The notes: generated by a model not told the origin, from the letters alone. DNA of 64,000 bases from Phyllobacterium trifolii (GCF_014192095.1 NZ_JACHXN010000019.1:56412-120411), one strand, 5' to 3'. Shown: positions 37,949-47,041, numbered from the stretch's first letter. Made by a program: numbers and translations.

Positions 37949-38941
37949 TCAGAACTGCCAGTGGGCGGGAACCCAGGCGTAGCCGCTATCGGTCTTCAGC
38001 ATCCGGCCAAGACCGGGAAATGGATAGTGGAAGCCAAGTACGGGCATGCGCTCGGCAGCCGCCCTATCGAAGATGCGCCGGCGGGAGGAAAGGGCCGTCT
38101 CCTTGTCGCGGTCTGGGCCCGGAAGCCAGGGCCTGTCGACGTTGACAACAGGGTGATAGGCAAGGTCTGCCGTCAGCAGCAACTGGTCGTTCTCGGAATG
38201 GACAAGGAAGGTCGCCATGCCCGGCGTGTGCCCGGAGGCGGCGATCGTCGTCAGGCCAGGCACGATTTCGGCACCGGCTTCATAGAGCTCGATATCGTTC
38301 ATGAACGGCTCGAGGCTGTTCTTGATGTTCGCCGCGAAGCGCAGACGGAATTCCTCCGGCACCGGCATGTAGGAAAGATCCGGATCGGTGCGGACGAAGA
38401 AATCCCAGTCTGCCTTAGGAACGAAGACCGTGGCGCGGGGAAAGGCCTTGCCGCCGTCTGCGGTTCTTAGATTGCCGACATGGTCGGGGTGGGTGTGGGA
38501 GATGACGATCGCGTCGATGTCCGCGGCATCGAGACCGATCGCCGCGAGATTATCAAAGATGCGTCCGCCATTCGGGCCCATGGTCTTGCCGGCTCCGGCT
38601 TCGATCAGGATCCGCCGGCCGCCGGTCTCGATCAGCAGCGTGTTGAGGTTGAGCGTCATGTGGTCGGTCGGCAGAAATGCTTCGCGCAGGACCTCCTGAA
38701 GCTCAGCCTCGGGTGCGTCGCTTGCATAGACGCGAGGCGGGCCACCGATCACGCCGTCGCTCAAGACAGTCGCGCTTATTTCGCCGACGCGGAAACGGTA
38801 GTGACCAGCATTGCCGGTCACCGGAGACGCGGCCTGTGCGTTGGCGCTGCCAGAGCCACCCAGACTTGGAATGAGCATGCTTGATGCGCCTGCGACGGCC
38901 GATAGCATGATTGCACGTCTGTTGAGAGTGAAGGCATTCAT
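37949..38941 (-). CDS. Metallo-beta-lactamase-fold hydrolase with a twin-arginine signal
   Basis: A 330-residue exported protein. The signal is NRRAIMLSAVAGASSMLIP with twin Arg at 8-9. The metal motif HxHxDH reads H149-T-H151-P-D153-H154, with later metal ligands at SGHTPG and TADLAYHP and a final GFHYPFPG. The enzyme resembles quorum-quenching lactonase or N-acyl-hydrolase-type relatives, though specificity is not deducible. I chose ATG 38941 (GAAGGGAAG upstream); 38989 adds 16 residues before the signal. It is first in the minus-strand operon with the Tat-aldo/keto reductase and dioxygenase-like protein and divergent from the LysR gene at 39112. Confidence 0.92.
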   Translation of the reverse strand: MNAFTLNRRAIMLSAVAGASSMLIPSLGGSGSANAQAASPVTGNAGHYRFRVGEISATVLSDGVIGGPPRVYASDAPEAELQEVLREAFLPTDHMTLNLNTLLIETGGRRILIEAGAGKTMGPNGGRIFDNLAAIGLDAADIDAIVISHTHPDHVGNLRTADGGKAFPRATVFVPKADWDFFVRTDPDLSYMPVPEEFRLRFAANIKNSLEPFMNDIELYEAGAEIVPGLTTIAASGHTPGMATFLVHSENDQLLLTADLAYHPVVNVDRPWLPGPDRDKETALSSRRRIFDRAAAERMPVLGFHYPFPGLGRMLKTDSGYAWVPAHWQF

Positions 38942-39065
38942 CGGTCTTCCCTTCTGCGTTGGGCACTCTTTCGCTTCATCCACTTGCACGGGAAGTACCC
39001 GGGCTAAGTAAGCAAAACGGCGCGGTATTAAGCTCTAGGCTAACCATGACATGGGCCGATTGATC

Positions 39066-39089
39066 TGATAAGCTGCGTTAAGTTTATCA
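39066..39089. promoter_or_regulatory. Putative LysR box upstream of 39112
   Basis: TGATAA at 39066-39071 and TTATCA at 39084-39089 form an interrupted inverted repeat with a 12-bp centre, in the divergent region between the metallo-beta-lactamase and LysR genes. It resembles LysR-type T-N11-A half-site pairs. Confidence 0.4.
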
Positions 39090-39111
39090 CCTTGATTAGA
39101 GATACTTCTCA

Positions 39112-40017
39112 ATGGGCCCTATTCGTCTGGACAGCTTCGATGTATTCGTGGCCATCGTGCGCTGTGGCGGTTTCCGTGCAGCAGCACTCGAGCGAGGGGT
39201 CTCTTCATCGGCCTTGAGCCAAACGATGAACACCCTGGAGGAGGCCCTCGGCATCCGGCTCCTCAATCGAACGACGAGGAGCGTGTTTCCTACGGAGGCA
39301 GGACAGCGCCTTCTTGAACGTCTGGCACCTGCGTTGAGCGACATCAGGCTCGCTATCGCAGAGGTAGACGAATTGCGCGATAGCCCATCCGGAACTCTCA
39401 GGATTAACGCGCCGGCACCGGCTGTCGATCATTTTCTCTGCCCGCTGGTATTCGACTTTATGGATGCTTATCCCGAGGTGAAGATCGAGATCATCAGCGA
39501 TGCGGCGGTCATCGATATCGTGGAACAGGGGTTCGATGCCGGCGTCAGGTTCGGCAAACAGCTCGCGCAGGACATGATTGCGCTGCCGCTTGGACCTGCA
39601 CTTCGTTATGCAATCGTAGCTTCACCTGACTATATCAAGAGGTGCGGGCCGCCGCAGACGCCGCACGAACTCGTTGGTCACGACTGTATAAGACGTCGTT
39701 TCCCTGGTGGCACCCTCGTCACCTGGCGGTTTGCCGAGGGAAGCGAAGATATCGAAGTCACTCCCACGGGCCGCCTGACTGTCAGTTCTGCGCACAATGA
39801 ACTGCAAGCTGCACTGGCGGGCAGAGGAATTGCTCATGTCTTCGATGACTACGCCAAACCATATGTCCAAAGCGGCCGGCTGGTAGAACTTCTCTCTGAC
39901 TGGAGCCCCACCTTGCCACACTGGTTTTTATACTACCCGAGCCGCCGCCTCCCGAGCGCCGCCATGCGTGCGTTTCTTGATTACATGAGGAGCTACGATT
40001 GGCAGGCCAGGGACTGA
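39112..40017 (+). CDS. LysR-family transcriptional regulator
   Basis: A 301-residue LysR protein. The HTH spans about residues 5-62, with the hallmark RLLNRTTRSVFPTEAG. The effector-binding region contains [29 protein letters not shown], seen in the paralogous regulators at 42203, 45413 and 52569. It is divergent from the Tat-metallo-beta-lactamase operon, which it probably controls through the palindrome upstream. It converges with the second metallo-beta-lactamase (remnant) gene. Confidence 0.92.
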   Translation: MGPIRLDSFDVFVAIVRCGGFRAAALERGVSSSALSQTMNTLEEALGIRLLNRTTRSVFPTEAGQRLLERLAPALSDIRLAIAEVDELRDSPSGTLRINAPAPAVDHFLCPLVFDFMDAYPEVKIEIISDAAVIDIVEQGFDAGVRFGKQLAQDMIALPLGPALRYAIVASPDYIKRCGPPQTPHELVGHDCIRRRFPGGTLVTWRFAEGSEDIEVTPTGRLTVSSAHNELQAALAGRGIAHVFDDYAKPYVQSGRLVELLSDWSPTLPHWFLYYPSRRLPSAAMRAFLDYMRSYDWQARD

Positions 40018-40034
40018 CGCCGTCCCGGCCGGCG

Positions 40035-40667
40035 TCAGATCAGGAATTGATGGCTCACCGGCACGAAGCGAAAGCCCGTATCCAACGTCTCGACATAGCC
40101 AGCCGACGGATGAGGCATGTGATAGCCGATAAACGGGATTTTCTCGGCAGCCAGCATACCGAATATCCTTCTGCGACTGCTGGCAGCGGCGCCTTTGTCC
40201 ATGTCGAAAGAAACTTCCCAATCCGGTTTTTGCAGGGAAGCAACAAAATGGTTTGCCGTATCGCCGGTCAGCAGCAGGCTGCGCCCTGCCGATTCCAACA
40301 GGAACGCCATGTGACCGGGTGTGTGTCCGGCGGCCACCATGCTTGTCACGCCCGGCGCAATCGATGCACCGGCGCTGATGAAGGCCATTTTCTCCCTGAG
40401 AGGCAGGACCTTTCTCTGAATAAACGTCGCATGCATGGCGGCCGGCGTTCCTGTAAAATCGGTTGAATTCCAGAAGGCCCATTCCGCTTGGCCAACGACA
40501 TATCGTGCCTGGCTGAACGCTGGACGATCGCCGTCCGTGAGCCCGTTGATGTGATCGGTATGAAGATGAGAAATCGCCACGATTGTCACATCGGATGACG
40601 CATAACCCGATGCTGCGATACGGCTCGCCAATTGCCCGGTGCCGAACTCCCTGCCCTCCGGCCCGTT
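40035..40667 (-). pseudogene. 5'-truncated metallo-beta-lactamase-fold gene
   Basis: The sequence starts abruptly at GPEGREFGTGQLASRI and continues through SHLHTDHING (metal HxHxDH), GHTPGH and TGDTANHF to a full-length C terminus (IGYHMPHP). Compared with the intact paralog at 37949, about the first 120 residues, including signal peptide and first strands, are absent. Upstream, in another frame, lies the end of the lipocalin-like gene. An open frame reaches 40790, but its first ~42 residues come from that neighbour's C terminus, out of frame. Some metal ligands remain; a functional product is unlikely. Confidence 0.75.
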
Positions 40668-40728
40668 GGTCGAAGGGCGGACGCTCGGCGAGGTCGAGAC
40701 CTTATGTAGTAGACCGCCCTTACGCGCC

Positions 40729-41223
40729 TCATTTGACCCGCTGAAATTCGATCCTGATTTCAGTGCCTTCCGGCCTGCGGAATTTTTCAATCATGCGGTC
40801 ACCAGTCACGACTAGCGTGAGATCATCACGTGTTCGCACGCTGCCAATCCAATTCGGAAAAGTCGCCCCTTCAACAATATTGCCGCTAAATTCTCCTTTT
40901 TCATCAACGGTGTAGGTTCCGAAAAATGCGATACTGCGCGACATGGCCATACGATTTTCATCATCCGTTCCCTCACCGCGAGCATTGGAAGCAAACCGAG
41001 GAATGTCGGCGTCGGTAAGGACTTCAACGAAATGCATGTCGGGGGTGAAGACGAGAAGACCGTCGGGGTTTTCTCCATAGGCGGGAATATTTTTGCCGCC
41101 GGGATCGATCGTCGCCGAAATCATCCGCCAAGTGCCCACTACCTGGTTTTCTGCGGCGGTTTGCGCAAAGGCAGAAGATGAAAAGCTAAGGGCGAAAGCC
41201 AATATGATTGGTCGAATGGACAT
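40729..41223 (-). CDS. Lipocalin-like domain secreted protein
   Basis: A 164-residue protein with a Sec signal (MSIRPIILAFALSFSSSAFAQ) and a small lipocalin-like (PF13924-type) domain: VVGTWRMISATIDPGGK, GLLVFTPDMHFVEVL, then GTYTVDEKGEFSGNIVEGA. Such proteins are suggested to bind small hydrophobic molecules; many sit beside SDRs and LysR genes. I chose ATG 41223 because GGAAAGGAAA precedes it. It follows the SDR at 41278 by 54 bp, on the same strand and probably in one operon, with the truncated hydrolase downstream. Confidence 0.85.
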   Translation of the reverse strand: MSIRPIILAFALSFSSSAFAQTAAENQVVGTWRMISATIDPGGKNIPAYGENPDGLLVFTPDMHFVEVLTDADIPRFASNARGEGTDDENRMAMSRSIAFFGTYTVDEKGEFSGNIVEGATFPNWIGSVRTRDDLTLVVTGDRMIEKFRRPEGTEIRIEFQRVK

Positions 41224-41277
41224 GTTGTTTCCTTTCCTGTTCATTAGGTCTGTGTTTCCAGGCCGCTGTCGCGCGGT

Positions 41278-42111
41278 TCACAGATCCTGCCGGTCGGCGG
41301 AATTCGCCACTCCCCGCTGCGCCTCAAGGGCAGCGAGGCGTGCGGAAAGCGCCTGTGAGATAGAGGAATAGGCCGTGCTACCCAGTGCCAGCCGCAATGG
41401 CGGTGTTTCGCTCTCGGCGGCTGATATGATTGCGGCTACGGTGCGCGCCGCATCTCCCTTGATCTCGAAGCTGCCCTCAGTGATCGCCCGGCGGACGGCG
41501 CCGGCAGGGGTTTCATGGTAGGCATCCATCGGTTTCGCGCGGACGAGATTGGCTCCGAAATTTGTGCCGGTCGGTCCCGGCTCGGCGATAATGAAGTCGA
41601 TGCCGAAGGGACCCACTTCCTGTGCGACGGACTCGACGAAGCCTTCGATACCCCACTTGGTTGCGTGATAGAGGCTGAAGCCCGGATAGGCGATCTGCCC
41701 TCCTTCGGATGAGACCTGGACGATCCGTCCCCCGCCTTGCTTTCGAAGAAGGGGCAGTGCGGCACGGATCAGTTGGATGGATCCAGTAAGGTTGGTGGCG
41801 ATTTGCCGGTCGATCTCTCCATTCGTGAGCTCTTCCGCAGCACCGAACAGGCCGTAGCCGGCATTGCTGACGATCACGTCGATGCGGTCGTGACGCTCGA
41901 ATGCGCGCTTGACGGCCGAGCTTATACTCTCCTGCTTGACCAGATCGAGCGGAACGACATCGAGGCGTTCGCCGAAAGCCTGCTTGAGTTGCGTCAGCGC
42001 CTCCGCGCGGCGGATCGTTGCGACTACCTTGTGTCCCTGGGTGAGCAGCTGTTGCGTCATCTCGAGACCGAGTCCCGAGGAAGCGCCGGTAATAAACCAT
42101 GTCTTTGGCAT
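41278..42111 (-). CDS. Short-chain dehydrogenase/reductase
   Basis: A 277-residue SDR of the classical fold, with a longer C terminus than 250-residue members. Motifs: ITGASSGLGLEM, VSNAGYGLFG (usual NNAG changed to SNAG), Ser in QVSSEGG and YHATK for Tyr-x-x-x-Lys. It is divergent from the LysR gene at 42203, which probably controls it together with the downstream lipocalin-like gene. Confidence 0.93.
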   Translation of the reverse strand: MPKTWFITGASSGLGLEMTQQLLTQGHKVVATIRRAEALTQLKQAFGERLDVVPLDLVKQESISSAVKRAFERHDRIDVIVSNAGYGLFGAAEELTNGEIDRQIATNLTGSIQLIRAALPLLRKQGGGRIVQVSSEGGQIAYPGFSLYHATKWGIEGFVESVAQEVGPFGIDFIIAEPGPTGTNFGANLVRAKPMDAYHETPAGAVRRAITEGSFEIKGDAARTVAAIISAAESETPPLRLALGSTAYSSISQALSARLAALEAQRGVANSADRQDL

Positions 42112-42164
42112 GTGAACTCCTTCTGTCCATGCGAATGTAAAACATCAACATTGGTGATATAAGA

Positions 42165-42192
42165 TCCTCAATTTGAGATGAGATGGTGAGGA
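42165..42192. promoter_or_regulatory. Interrupted palindrome between SDR and LysR
   Basis: TCCTCA (42165-42170) and TGAGGA (42187-42192) are complementary, 16 bp apart, in the 91-bp divergent promoter region and immediately upstream of the LysR ATG at 42203. A plausible LysR operator. Confidence 0.35.
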
Positions 42193-42202
42193 TATTTCAC
42201 GA

Positions 42203-43102
42203 ATGGTGCGCCCTAGTTTGAACGATCTCGCCGCCTTTGCGGCGGTGGCCAGTCACCAGAGCTTTCGTCGAGCGGCCGACATAATGGGCGTTTCGCGCTC
42301 GGCACTCAGCCACGCGATCATCGCTCTGGAGGCAAAGCTGGGCGTGCGGCTCTTCAACCGGACGACACGCAGCGTGTCGCTGACCCAGGCCGGCGCTCGC
42401 CTGCTCGCACGCCTCGATCCGGTTCTTCAGGATCTCGATCAGGCACTCGATACCCTCTCGGAGGAACGCGGCACCCCAAGTGGCTCTCTTCGGATCAATG
42501 CGAACAAGAGCGGTGCCCGCATCCTGCTTGCTGACGTCGTTCCACGCTTTCTCGATCTTTATCCCGATGTCGAGCTTGATCTGGTTTCGGAAGGTCGGCT
42601 CGTCGATATCGTCGAACAGGGTTTCGATGCCGGCATACGCCTGCTGGAAACCGTCCCGAAAGACATGATCGCAGTGAAGTTCGGTGGCGACGTGCGTTTC
42701 ATCGCCGTGGCGGCGCCATCCTATCTCGACGGCAAGGCAAGACCGCAAACACCCGACGATCTTCATGCGCATTGCTGCGTTCGCCAACGTTTGCCGAGCG
42801 GAAAGCGCTATCGCTGGGAGTTTTCCCAACGCGGCGCCGAAGTCGCGATCGATGTGCCGGGTAGCCTCACACTCGATGACAATGATCTTCTCGTGCAGGC
42901 GGCGGCGAACGGGCGCGGTATCGCCTATGTCCCGGAATACTTCGCCCAGCCGTTTCTGGGGTCCGGCCAGTTGGTGACCGTGCTTGATGACTGGTGCCCG
43001 CCGACCCCTGGTCTGGCCCTCTATTACCCGCGCAGCCGACACGTCCCATCCCCGCTTCGGGCCTTCATCGACCTCTTGCGAGAGGTGGACAGAACACGAT
43101 GA
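42203..43102 (+). CDS. LysR-family transcriptional regulator
   Basis: A 299-residue LysR protein with an N-terminal HTH ([15 protein letters not shown], then [16 protein letters not shown]) and an effector domain including [25 protein letters not shown]. It is a paralog of 39112, 45413 and 52569. It is divergent from the SDR at 41278, its likely target. Convergent with the Atu4866-domain gene. Confidence 0.93.
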   Translation: MVRPSLNDLAAFAAVASHQSFRRAADIMGVSRSALSHAIIALEAKLGVRLFNRTTRSVSLTQAGARLLARLDPVLQDLDQALDTLSEERGTPSGSLRINANKSGARILLADVVPRFLDLYPDVELDLVSEGRLVDIVEQGFDAGIRLLETVPKDMIAVKFGGDVRFIAVAAPSYLDGKARPQTPDDLHAHCCVRQRLPSGKRYRWEFSQRGAEVAIDVPGSLTLDDNDLLVQAAANGRGIAYVPEYFAQPFLGSGQLVTVLDDWCPPTPGLALYYPRSRHVPSPLRAFIDLLREVDRTR

Positions 43103-43205
43103 CGGGGCGACGGGAAATGGCATCCGACCCTGTCAGATGGATGAGGAAGACCTGCGGCACCCATTGCTTTGAGCTGTTTTCGCATCGCGAATGCCCTCTG
43201 GTATG

Positions 43206-43535
43206 TCAGGGCGTCGCTGGCTTGCGACGCAAGATCATGCCGCCATGGTGCAGTGTGTTGGCATCGACGAAATCGCCGTCGGCAGTGAAGCCCGTGTCGT
43301 CCCAGTACTCGATATGCGTCCCGTCGACTTCGTAGCGGCCCTCATAGGCTCGCTCACGCTGACCGCGGGCCTCGACATAACGTCCGCCCGGGAGAAGTTC
43401 ATGGCGAACTCGGTTGTCGTCGGTGACCCACATGCCAACATAGGGATGGTTCGGCTGCAAGTTGGTCTCCTGTGCATCCACGGGTTGGATCGAAAGGGTG
43501 GCCGCTGTGATGAGTGCTGCAAATGGCTGTCGCAT
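43206..43535 (-). CDS. Atu4866-domain secreted protein
   Basis: A 109-residue protein with a signal peptide (residues 1-21, ending QPVDAQ) and the compact Atu4866 domain: HPYVGMWVTDDNRVRHELLPGGRY, then EGRYEVDGTHIEYWDDTGFTADGDF. This fold is related to lipocalin-like barrels and may bind a small ligand; no function is established. It lies 107 bp after the SnoaL-like gene at 43643 on the same strand. This arrangement (SDR/AKR, SnoaL, Atu4866, LysR) is a typical rhizobial cluster in my experience of the family; I could not check it here. Confidence 0.88.
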   Translation of the reverse strand: MRQPFAALITAATLSIQPVDAQETNLQPNHPYVGMWVTDDNRVRHELLPGGRYVEARGQRERAYEGRYEVDGTHIEYWDDTGFTADGDFVDANTLHHGGMILRRKPATP

Positions 43536-43642
43536 GGTCGGGCTCCGTTAAGCGTTAGTGTTCTCGGTATGGAGGCGATCGCGCATGTGCGCGCGGTGTC
43601 GGTTCGGCAGACACTCAGTTCTGCCGAAACCGCGGGCGTCGG

Positions 43643-44197
43643 TCATTGGGAACGTGGGGCGTTGTTGTCGACGACCTGCTGATAGGCAACGAGGTCCAGG
43701 AAGGCTTCCGCATTGACGACGAGGCCGTCCTTCATCTTGAATATCCAGACAAACTGGTTGCGATAAGGCGCGCCCGACGTCGTGGTCGCCGTTCCGTCGA
43801 AGCGGATGATGATCGTGTCGCGGTCGGCAAAAATGTCATGCACCTCCGGCACGACCGGCGTCGCAAGGCGGCTGGTCAGGGGACGTGATGCCTGTTCGAT
43901 GAAGTCCTTCTGGTTGCGATAGGTGCCGGCGACCGACCCGGAGCCATGGATCGTCCACACGACGTCGGGAGCGAGAAGTTCCGCGAAGACGTAGGTGCCC
44001 CCGCGCCATTTTTCGAAGGCGGCTTCGACGATCGCCCTGTTCTGCCGTTCGATCGCGGCACTGTCCGGAGCCTGCACCTGCGTTGCCGCGGTGGTGGCAA
44101 TGGCTGCGCCCGGCAGGGCGAGCGACAGCAATACCAGTGTGATCAGAGCTGTTCGGCTCGCACCGGCGACCCAATGTGTTGCCGGGAGAATGGTCAT
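43643..44197 (-). CDS. SnoaL/NTF2-like secreted protein
   Basis: A 184-residue protein with a signal-peptide-like hydrophobic N terminus (TALITLVLLSLALPGAAIA) and an NTF2-like cone fold: NRAIVEAAFEKWRGGTYVFAELLAPDVVWTIHGSG, shown here in two overlapping parts around residues 50-90, then IIIRFDGTATTTSGAPYRNQFVWIFKMKDG. SnoaL/NTF2-like domains host polyketide cyclases or ligand-binding functions. It lies between the Atu4866-domain gene and the aldo/keto reductase at 44261, all on the minus strand. Confidence 0.85.
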   Translation of the reverse strand: MTILPATHWVAGASRTALITLVLLSLALPGAAIATTAATQVQAPDSAAIERQNRAIVEAAFEKWRGGTYVFAELLAPDVVWTIHGSGSVAGTYRNQKDFIEQASRPLTSRLATPVVPEVHDIFADRDTIIIRFDGTATTTSGAPYRNQFVWIFKMKDGLVVNAEAFLDLVAYQQVVDNNAPRSQ

Positions 44198-44260
44198 GGT
44201 ATTTATCCTTTCCTGTTGCTGAGGGCTTGCCAGGCCTATCGACCTGCCATGAAGCTGCGG

Positions 44261-45316
44261 TCAGTTGCGGCGTTCGACTGCGGCACCGCCGAAGATTAGT
44301 TGCTGGACGAGGGGGCGTTGCGTGAAGCGACCGGGAAAGACGGGGCTCGGTGCGCTGATCCGGTTCAGTCGATCCAGTTGTTCCGGTGCAAGCACCAGAT
44401 CCAGAGCTCCGAGATTGTCCTCGGCCTGGGCGAGCGTGCGGGCGCCGATGATGGGGGAGACGACGGTCGGATTGGCCAGCGTCCAGGCAAGCGCCACGCG
44501 CGATGGTGTGGAGTTGGCCTCCTCGGCGACGGCTCGAACCTCGTCCGCAATTTCGATCGCACGTTCGTTCAGATGCCCGGACGGAGCTATGACACCCTTT
44601 CGGCTGGCAGCTGTCGCCTCTCGCGAATCCTCGACGTCGGCAAGGGAGTATTTGCCCGTGAGCACGCCACCGCCGAGCGGCGACCAGGGCAGCACTCCCA
44701 AGCCCAAAGCCGCAGCCGCCGGCAGGAGCTCGTGCTCAACGGTCCTCTCCACGAGGCTGTATTCGATCTGCAGCGCCACGAAAGGAGACCGGCCGCGGAT
44801 GTCTGCGAGCGTTTGCATTTGTGCGACGCGCCATGCAGGCGTGTTGCAGATGCCGAGATAGAGCACTTTACCGGACCGAACGAGGTCGTCGAGCGCTCGC
44901 ATGACCTCGTCTGGCCGGGTCGTCATGTCCCATGCATGGAGATAAAGGAGGTCGATGCGATCCGTGCCGAGCTGCGTCAGGCTCTGCTCGACGGAGCGCA
45001 CCATGTTCAGGCGGTGGTTGCCTCCGGAGTTCGGGTTGCCCGGTTCGCGCGCCATCGTAAATTTCGTTGCAAGGACGATCCGCTCGCGCTTGTCGCCGAT
45101 GAAGGTCGCGAGCAGGCGTTCGGCGCGGCCATCGGTGTAATTTACCGAAGTGTCCACGAAGTTGCCGCCCCGGTCGACATAGAGATCGAAGATGCGGCGG
45201 GCCTCGTCGCCGTCCGCCCCCCATCCCCAATCGGAACCGAAGGTCATCGTACCGAGGCTCAACGGCGAAACTCGCAAGCCCGACTGCCCCAGAAGTTTGT
45301 AGTGATCAAGCGTCAT
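44261..45316 (-). CDS. Aldo/keto reductase
   Basis: A 351-residue cytosolic aldo/keto reductase. Tetrad: Asp and Tyr in NFVDTSVNYTDG, Lys in LATKFTM, His in LYLHAWD. The C terminus has the expected ARTLAQAEDNLGAL segment for the coenzyme-binding loop. It is first in a minus-strand group with the SnoaL-like (63 bp later) and Atu4866 genes. It is divergent from the LysR gene at 45413, its probable regulator. Confidence 0.93.
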   Translation of the reverse strand: MTLDHYKLLGQSGLRVSPLSLGTMTFGSDWGWGADGDEARRIFDLYVDRGGNFVDTSVNYTDGRAERLLATFIGDKRERIVLATKFTMAREPGNPNSGGNHRLNMVRSVEQSLTQLGTDRIDLLYLHAWDMTTRPDEVMRALDDLVRSGKVLYLGICNTPAWRVAQMQTLADIRGRSPFVALQIEYSLVERTVEHELLPAAAALGLGVLPWSPLGGGVLTGKYSLADVEDSREATAASRKGVIAPSGHLNERAIEIADEVRAVAEEANSTPSRVALAWTLANPTVVSPIIGARTLAQAEDNLGALDLVLAPEQLDRLNRISAPSPVFPGRFTQRPLVQQLIFGGAAVERRN

Positions 45317-45412
45317 ATCGGCTGTCTCCTGGTTGTGAGATCCAAGGTAGATGCGTCAATGAGAGCGAACAACTTGCCCAATGATGACCACCGTGGTAAC
45401 TAATTCTAACCA

Positions 45413-46303
45413 ATGGCAGTCGATCTGAATGGCATTTCTGTTTTCTTGGCAGTCGCCGAAGCGCGAAGCTTTCGCATGGTCGCGGAGAATTTGGGCGTCA
45501 CACGGCCAGCCGTCAGCCAGGCCATCCGCCGTCTCGAAGATCGGCTGGGTGTCGCGCTCGTACGGCGCACGACGCGCAGTGTCGGTCTCACAGAGGCAGG
45601 CGAACAATTGTATCAGAGGGTGGCGCCGGCTATTTCCGAAGTCGGACTGGCGCTCGACGCGACGGCGGACCGCGACAGCGCACCGAGCGGACGGTTGAGG
45701 CTGGCAGTGTCATCGATCGCCGAGCAGTTCATCTCCGGTCCGCTTCTGGCGCGTTTCGCGGACACCTTTCCCGCCGTTCAGATCGACGTGACCGTCACGG
45801 ACAAGGAATTCGACATTGTCGCGGAGGGCTATGACGCGGGGGTACGTTTGGGCGAAGTCATCGATCAGGATATGATTGCGGTTCGGGTGTCGGGCGAGCA
45901 GCGTCAGGGCGCCTTCGCCGCGCCGTCCTACATCGAACGCTTCGGCAACCCCGAGCATCCTTCGGAACTTTCTGCCCATCGGTGCATCGGATGGCGTCCG
46001 GCGCCACACAGCGCACCCTATCGTTGGGAATTCGGCCAGCATGGACGCGAGTTCGACGTGGCTGTCGACCCCCAAATCACCACCAACGACATGTGGCTTA
46101 TGATCCGAACAGCATGTGCCGGCGGCGGCATCACCTTCGGGATGGAGGACACCTTCAAACCCTATGTCGAATCCGGTCAGTTGGTCCCCCTCCTTCGGGA
46201 GTATTGCCCTCCGTTTGCCGGCTTTTTTCTTTATTACCCCAGCCGGCGTAATCTTGCTCCGAAGCTTCGGGCACTTGTCGACCATGTTAGGCGGTGGCGA
46301 TAG
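45413..46303 (+). CDS. LysR-family transcriptional regulator
   Basis: A 296-residue LysR protein with HTH residues about 5-62 (NLGVTRPAVSQAIRRLEDRLG followed by LVRRTTRSVGLTEAG, shown as two segments). The effector domain contains FDIVAEGYDAGVRLGEVIDQDMIAV, as in its paralogs at 39112, 42203 and 52569. It is divergent from the aldo/keto reductase at 44261 and should regulate it. Confidence 0.93.
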   Translation: MAVDLNGISVFLAVAEARSFRMVAENLGVTRPAVSQAIRRLEDRLGVALVRRTTRSVGLTEAGEQLYQRVAPAISEVGLALDATADRDSAPSGRLRLAVSSIAEQFISGPLLARFADTFPAVQIDVTVTDKEFDIVAEGYDAGVRLGEVIDQDMIAVRVSGEQRQGAFAAPSYIERFGNPEHPSELSAHRCIGWRPAPHSAPYRWEFGQHGREFDVAVDPQITTNDMWLMIRTACAGGGITFGMEDTFKPYVESGQLVPLLREYCPPFAGFFLYYPSRRNLAPKLRALVDHVRRWR

Positions 46304-46528
46304 CGCTCGCCCATGACATCGCTTTCGTGACAGGCACTACGGGCCCGGCCAGGTCGATGCGGGACGCCCCGAGGGCCACGGCTACCTTGAAGCCGTTGCC
46401 GCATCGCGGATGGTCGCCTGGATTGCCCGCTCCATCGCATCGCTTTCGTCGAAGACGGCCGTCATCATGCGCAGCTTTCTGGCCCAACATCGCTGACATC
46501 ACCTCACCTGACCCGGTCTCGTCGGGTC

Positions 46529-46575
46529 TTGACATTCGTTCGCTACCTTGCAATTATCGTATGGTAGCGAACGAA
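46529..46575 (+). promoter_or_regulatory. Promoter with overlapping 13-bp palindrome (MarR operator candidate)
   Basis: TTGACA (46529-46534) and AATTAT (46552-46557) form a near-consensus promoter with 17-bp spacing. A perfect 13-bp inverted repeat, TTCGTTCGCTACC (46535-46547) and GGTAGCGAACGAA (46563-46575), overlaps this promoter, one arm just after the -35 box and the other after the -10. The position is ideal for repression by the MarR protein encoded immediately downstream. Confidence 0.8.
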
Positions 46576-46591
46576 ATGGACGGGCTTTCCC

Positions 46592-47041
46592 TTGCGCGAT
46601 CAGGCGGATACCAAAAAAATCTCCGTGGGAGCATGGACGAAGCGGTGTTACTTCGCCGGCCGGGCGCTCATGGATGAGCGCCTGCGGCCCTTCGATCTGG
46701 GATCCACGCAATGGTATGTTCTCTGGCATCTCGTCAACAACGGCCCGTCCGTCCAGCGTGACCTCGGAAGGGCACTCGAACTCGAACGGGCGACCTTGAG
46801 CGGAATAATCGCCACGCTGGTCCGAAAGGACCTGGTCGCGCAGACCGCAAATGGAGGCGATCAACGTCAACGTCTGCTGACGTTGACAGCTGCAGGTGAG
46901 GCGCTGTGGCGCAAACTTCCCGATCTTTCTTTCATTCACGACGCTGCATTCGGCGGGATCGACGAGGCCGACCTGGCCACGACCATCCGTGTCCTCAAAT
47001 CAGCGACCGAACAACTGCAGGCCCTGTTGCGTAAGGATTGA
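46592..47041 (+). CDS. MarR-family transcriptional regulator
   Basis: A 149-residue winged-helix regulator starting at TTG 46592. Only this start lies between the upstream in-frame stop at 46565 and the conserved domain; no upstream in-frame ATG exists. The domain includes LGSTQWYVLWHLVNNGPSVQ, then DLGRALELERATLSGIIATLVRKDLV, then the wing QRQRLLTLT. It is followed 4 bp after its stop by the epimerase gene, suggesting autoregulated control of both by the palindrome at its promoter. Confidence 0.85.
   Translation: MRDQADTKKISVGAWTKRCYFAGRALMDERLRPFDLGSTQWYVLWHLVNNGPSVQRDLGRALELERATLSGIIATLVRKDLVAQTANGGDQRQRLLTLTAAGEALWRKLPDLSFIHDAAFGGIDEADLATTIRVLKSATEQLQALLRKD

Noticed and set aside
44300..45403. 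367-codon plus-strand frame over the aldo/keto reductase
   Set aside because: Antisense to a gene with the complete catalytic tetrad.
46287..46553. 88-codon minus-strand frame before the MarR gene
   Set aside because: It runs across the MarR promoter and operator and has no recognisable domain.
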